A DNA stretch of 9,284 bases from Caryophanales bacterium UBA7029 (lineage in GTDB: Bacteria > Bacillota_I > Bacilli_A > RFN20 > CAG-826): positions 1-9,284 of the forward strand of contig DLBE01000036.1 in the NCBI GenBank assembly GCA_002494205.1, written 5' to 3'. Below the pieces are notes generated by a model. The model did no database searches. It saw only the letters and a program-made list of their open reading frames with translations, and was not told the DNA's origin. Positions within the stretch are counted from its first letter, which is position 1. Each line of letters begins with the position of its first letter. Of this stretch, positions 8,109-9,284 are shown piece by piece. Made by a program: the position numbers and the translations under genes.

Positions 8109-8122
8109 TTATGCGTTATTCA
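8095..8122. repeat. Inverted repeat overlapping the cre-like site and a stop codon
   Basis: TGAAAACGC (8095-8103) is mirrored, after 9 bases, by GCGTTATTCA (8113-8122), whose reverse complement is TGAATAACGC: the same word with one inserted T. In minus-strand RNA this gives a 9-pair hairpin with one bulged U. Its 5' arm begins with the TGA stop of the 160-aa gene. It may be a double operator at the DNA level, an RNA hairpin before the terminator, or both. Confidence 0.6.
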
Positions 8123-8602
8123 TCTAACATCTTTAACCACTAAACTTGAATCGTGGTATTTAGGATAAAAATGAAAGAATGAAGAAATAACTAAAACTGC
8201 TAAAGAAGTATTCATAATTGCAAATGATACACCTTTAGAAAAAATAGGAATAACTTTATCTAAACCACATGCCATAGCAAAAGTAAATGCAAAAATAGCA
8301 AAGCTAATAATCATTAAAACTAAGGTTGTAGTTACACTTTTTTTAATAACTAAACCATGGTCATCAATCATTACAACGCTTAGTACTTGTGGTTTAGTTA
8401 AAAATGCTTTAAATGTTGAGTAAAATATATACGCAACAGCAAGTAGATACAAAAACATATAAACTACACCAATAACTGACTCACTAGCACTTTTTTTATC
8501 ATAACCGATAACAAAGACCAAAATAATACAAGCACAGGCTACAAAAAATAGTGCTCCAATTGCAATTAAAAATGCGAGTAAATACTTCTTAGTTTTGGTC
8601 AT
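8120..8602 (-). CDS. Small four-helix membrane protein, function unknown
   Basis: I do not recognise this 160-aa protein. Four hydrophobic segments suitable as membrane helices lie at about residues 7-32, 43-66, 90-112 and 122-145. The N-terminus MTKTKK and the Lys/Arg-bearing C-terminus suggest both ends face the cytoplasm. The 66-89 segment (with SVVMIDDHGLVIKK) would then be a cytoplasmic loop; MIDDHGLVIKK resembles a short beta-hairpin. No catalytic or metal-binding motif stands out. It starts 6 bases after the preceding gene's stop, with only a weak purine-rich upstream region (AGAAGATTAAAATAAA), so coupling is likely. It ends in TGA inside an inverted repeat, just before the terminator. 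Position behind malK suggests a link to sugar transport or its control, but this is inference. Being a real gene is supported by length, spacing and regular hydrophobic pattern. Confidence 0.8.
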   Translation of the reverse strand: MTKTKKYLLAFLIAIGALFFVACACIILVFVIGYDKKSASESVIGVVYMFLYLLAVAYIFYSTFKAFLTKPQVLSVVMIDDHGLVIKKSVTTTLVLMIISFAIFAFTFAMACGLDKVIPIFSKGVSFAIMNTSLAVLVISSFFHFYPKYHDSSLVVKDVR

Positions 8603-8608
8603 TTTATT

Positions 8609-9034
8609 TTAATCTTCTTTTTCTTTTCTAGCGTCTGAATGTTTAAGCACTAAACCAAAGCTAACTAAAGTTAGAATTGATAAAGTATAAGCAGTTATAG
8701 AAAATCCTGTATATTCTTTTAAATGTCTTTCAGAAATCTTTTTATAGTGATTATATTGGTCATTGAAAAAGATTGCTTTATCGTGATAGACGCTTGTCTG
8801 ATCTTTAATTGCATCTGGACCAAGAACATTTAAAACATTTGTAGCAGCCATAACTTGAATATCAGAGCTATCAAGTTTAGCTTTTGTCCATTGAGCAACT
8901 CCAAACATGACCATTGCTGATAAACCCATTCCACCAACTATTGACAAATAGATGAGTTTGTAGAGTCTATTTTGTTTGACCTTTTGTTCAGGAGTTAACT
9001 CTTTCTTTTCTTTAGGAGCTTTCTCTTTTTCCAT
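8609..9034 (-). CDS. Small two-helix membrane protein, function unknown
   Basis: I do not recognise this 141-aa protein. It opens with a highly charged, Lys/Glu-rich segment (residues 1-26), then a helix at about 27-48 (YLSIVGGMGLSAMVMFGVAQW) and a polar stretch of about 60 residues (50-108), rich in Lys, Asp, His and Tyr. A second helix lies at about 110-130, and the charged tail ends DARKEKED. By the positive-inside pattern both ends would be cytoplasmic and the central stretch outside. No signal peptide, lipobox or catalytic motif is seen. Its start is the best supported in the window: AGGAGGT lies 6 bases before ATG, overlapping the malK stop. The placement between malK and another membrane gene suggests a cell-surface or transport accessory role; this is inference only. 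Confidence 0.82.
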   Translation of the reverse strand: MEKEKAPKEKKELTPEQKVKQNRLYKLIYLSIVGGMGLSAMVMFGVAQWTKAKLDSSDIQVMAATNVLNVLGPDAIKDQTSVYHDKAIFFNDQYNHYKKISERHLKEYTGFSITAYTLSILTLVSFGLVLKHSDARKEKED

Positions 9035-9039
9035 TTTCT

Positions 9040-9047
9040 ACCTCCTA
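9040..9047 (-). promoter_or_regulatory. Strong ribosome binding site of the 141-aa membrane protein gene, overlapping the malK stop
   Basis: The minus strand reads TAGGAGGT here: the TAG is the malK stop codon and AGGAGG is a full Shine-Dalgarno, 6 bases before the ATG at 9034. Ribosomes finishing malK would sit on this site, so the two genes are probably translationally linked. It is the only perfect ribosome binding site in the window. Confidence 0.85.
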
Positions 9048-9284
9048 TTTTGCGGATGGAACTGGGTTACCGCTTGCTAAAATATTAACCTCTGTTTTTG
9101 GATCAAAGAAGTGCATTGCTTTAGCTTCGAAAGTAATATTTATTACTTTACCACCAACTAAAGATTCTCTTTCTTCATCTGAAAGATGAATTGTTGGAAT
9201 TCTTACAACGATCTTTGTTCCGTCTTCAGTTACGACGTGTAAATGGTATTCACTACCCATCATTTCGTTAACTTGAATTGTGAC
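9045..9284 (-). CDS. malK: Sugar ABC importer ATP-binding protein (MalK/MsmX/UgpC type), C-terminal 79 residues
   Basis: Only the end of the gene is inside the window. The frame stays open to the last base (VTIQVNEMMGSEYHLHV onwards) and stops with TAG at 9047-9045. The Met at 9263 is internal and not a start. The segment matches the C-terminal TOBE/OB-fold region of CUT1-type sugar importer ATPases: the E-MGSEYHLHV strand, the GGKVINITFEAKAMHFFDP strand pair, and the typical ending in which FDP is followed by T-E-N-L (here FDPKTEVNIL). The Walker motifs and the signature would lie upstream, outside the window. In this family the ATPase energises import of maltose, maltodextrin or other oligosaccharides, and may serve several transporters. 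The downstream alpha-glucan genes favour a maltodextrin role. The symbol is a best guess; msmX or ugpC would fit equally. Confidence 0.87.
   Translation of the reverse strand, partial: VTIQVNEMMGSEYHLHVVTEDGTKIVVRIPTIHLSDEERESLVGGKVINITFEAKAMHFFDPKTEVNILASGNPVPSAK

Noticed and set aside
9261..9263. ATG as the start of a separate 72-aa gene
   Set aside because: The frame continues upstream to the window edge with sequence typical of the MalK-type C-terminal domain, so this is an internal Met.

Overview
The window is a densely packed, AT-rich stretch in which every gene lies on the minus strand, so it reads from the high coordinates towards position 1. It carries an alpha-glucan (glycogen, starch, maltodextrin) utilisation locus. 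The low GC, the AT-rich junctions, the Bacilli-style cre-like site and a MalK/MsmX/UgpC-type ABC ATPase suggest a low-GC Firmicute, perhaps an uncultured Bacilli or Mollicutes relative. This placement is inference. All Trp codons I checked are TGG, the conserved ORFs contain no in-frame TGA, and one gene apparently ends in TGA, so the standard bacterial code fits and the mycoplasma code does not.

Layout in the direction of transcription. (1) 9284-9045: the last 79 codons of a sugar ABC importer ATPase (MalK/MsmX/UgpC type), cut by the window edge. (2) 9034-8609 and 8602-8120: two small unrecognised membrane proteins of 141 and 160 aa, tightly spaced behind malK and probably in the same transcript. 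(3) 8122-8054: a compact regulatory stretch with an outward inverted repeat that includes an excellent cre-like (CcpA/LacI-family) site, followed by a strong intrinsic terminator. (4) 8023-1: a second unit, glgB (branching enzyme), glgP (glycogen/maltodextrin phosphorylase), malQ (4-alpha-glucanotransferase) and pulA (type I pullulanase, C-terminal end beyond the window). The glgP-malQ and malQ-pulA junctions each have only two bases between stop and start.

How the genes work together (family knowledge plus inference): the ABC importer energised by MalK brings in malto-oligosaccharides. MalQ disproportionates them into longer chains, GlgB can add alpha-1,6 branches, GlgP phosphorolyses chains to glucose-1-phosphate, and PulA, which has no visible signal peptide, removes the branches inside the cell. 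No glgC or glgA is present here, so the cluster could turn over a storage polymer built from imported maltodextrin instead of ADP-glucose; that depends on the rest of the genome. No gene-free stretch exceeds about 100 bases, and I saw no tRNA, rRNA, CRISPR array, insertion sequence or phage gene. The least explained parts are the two small membrane proteins and the cre/hairpin region between the two units.
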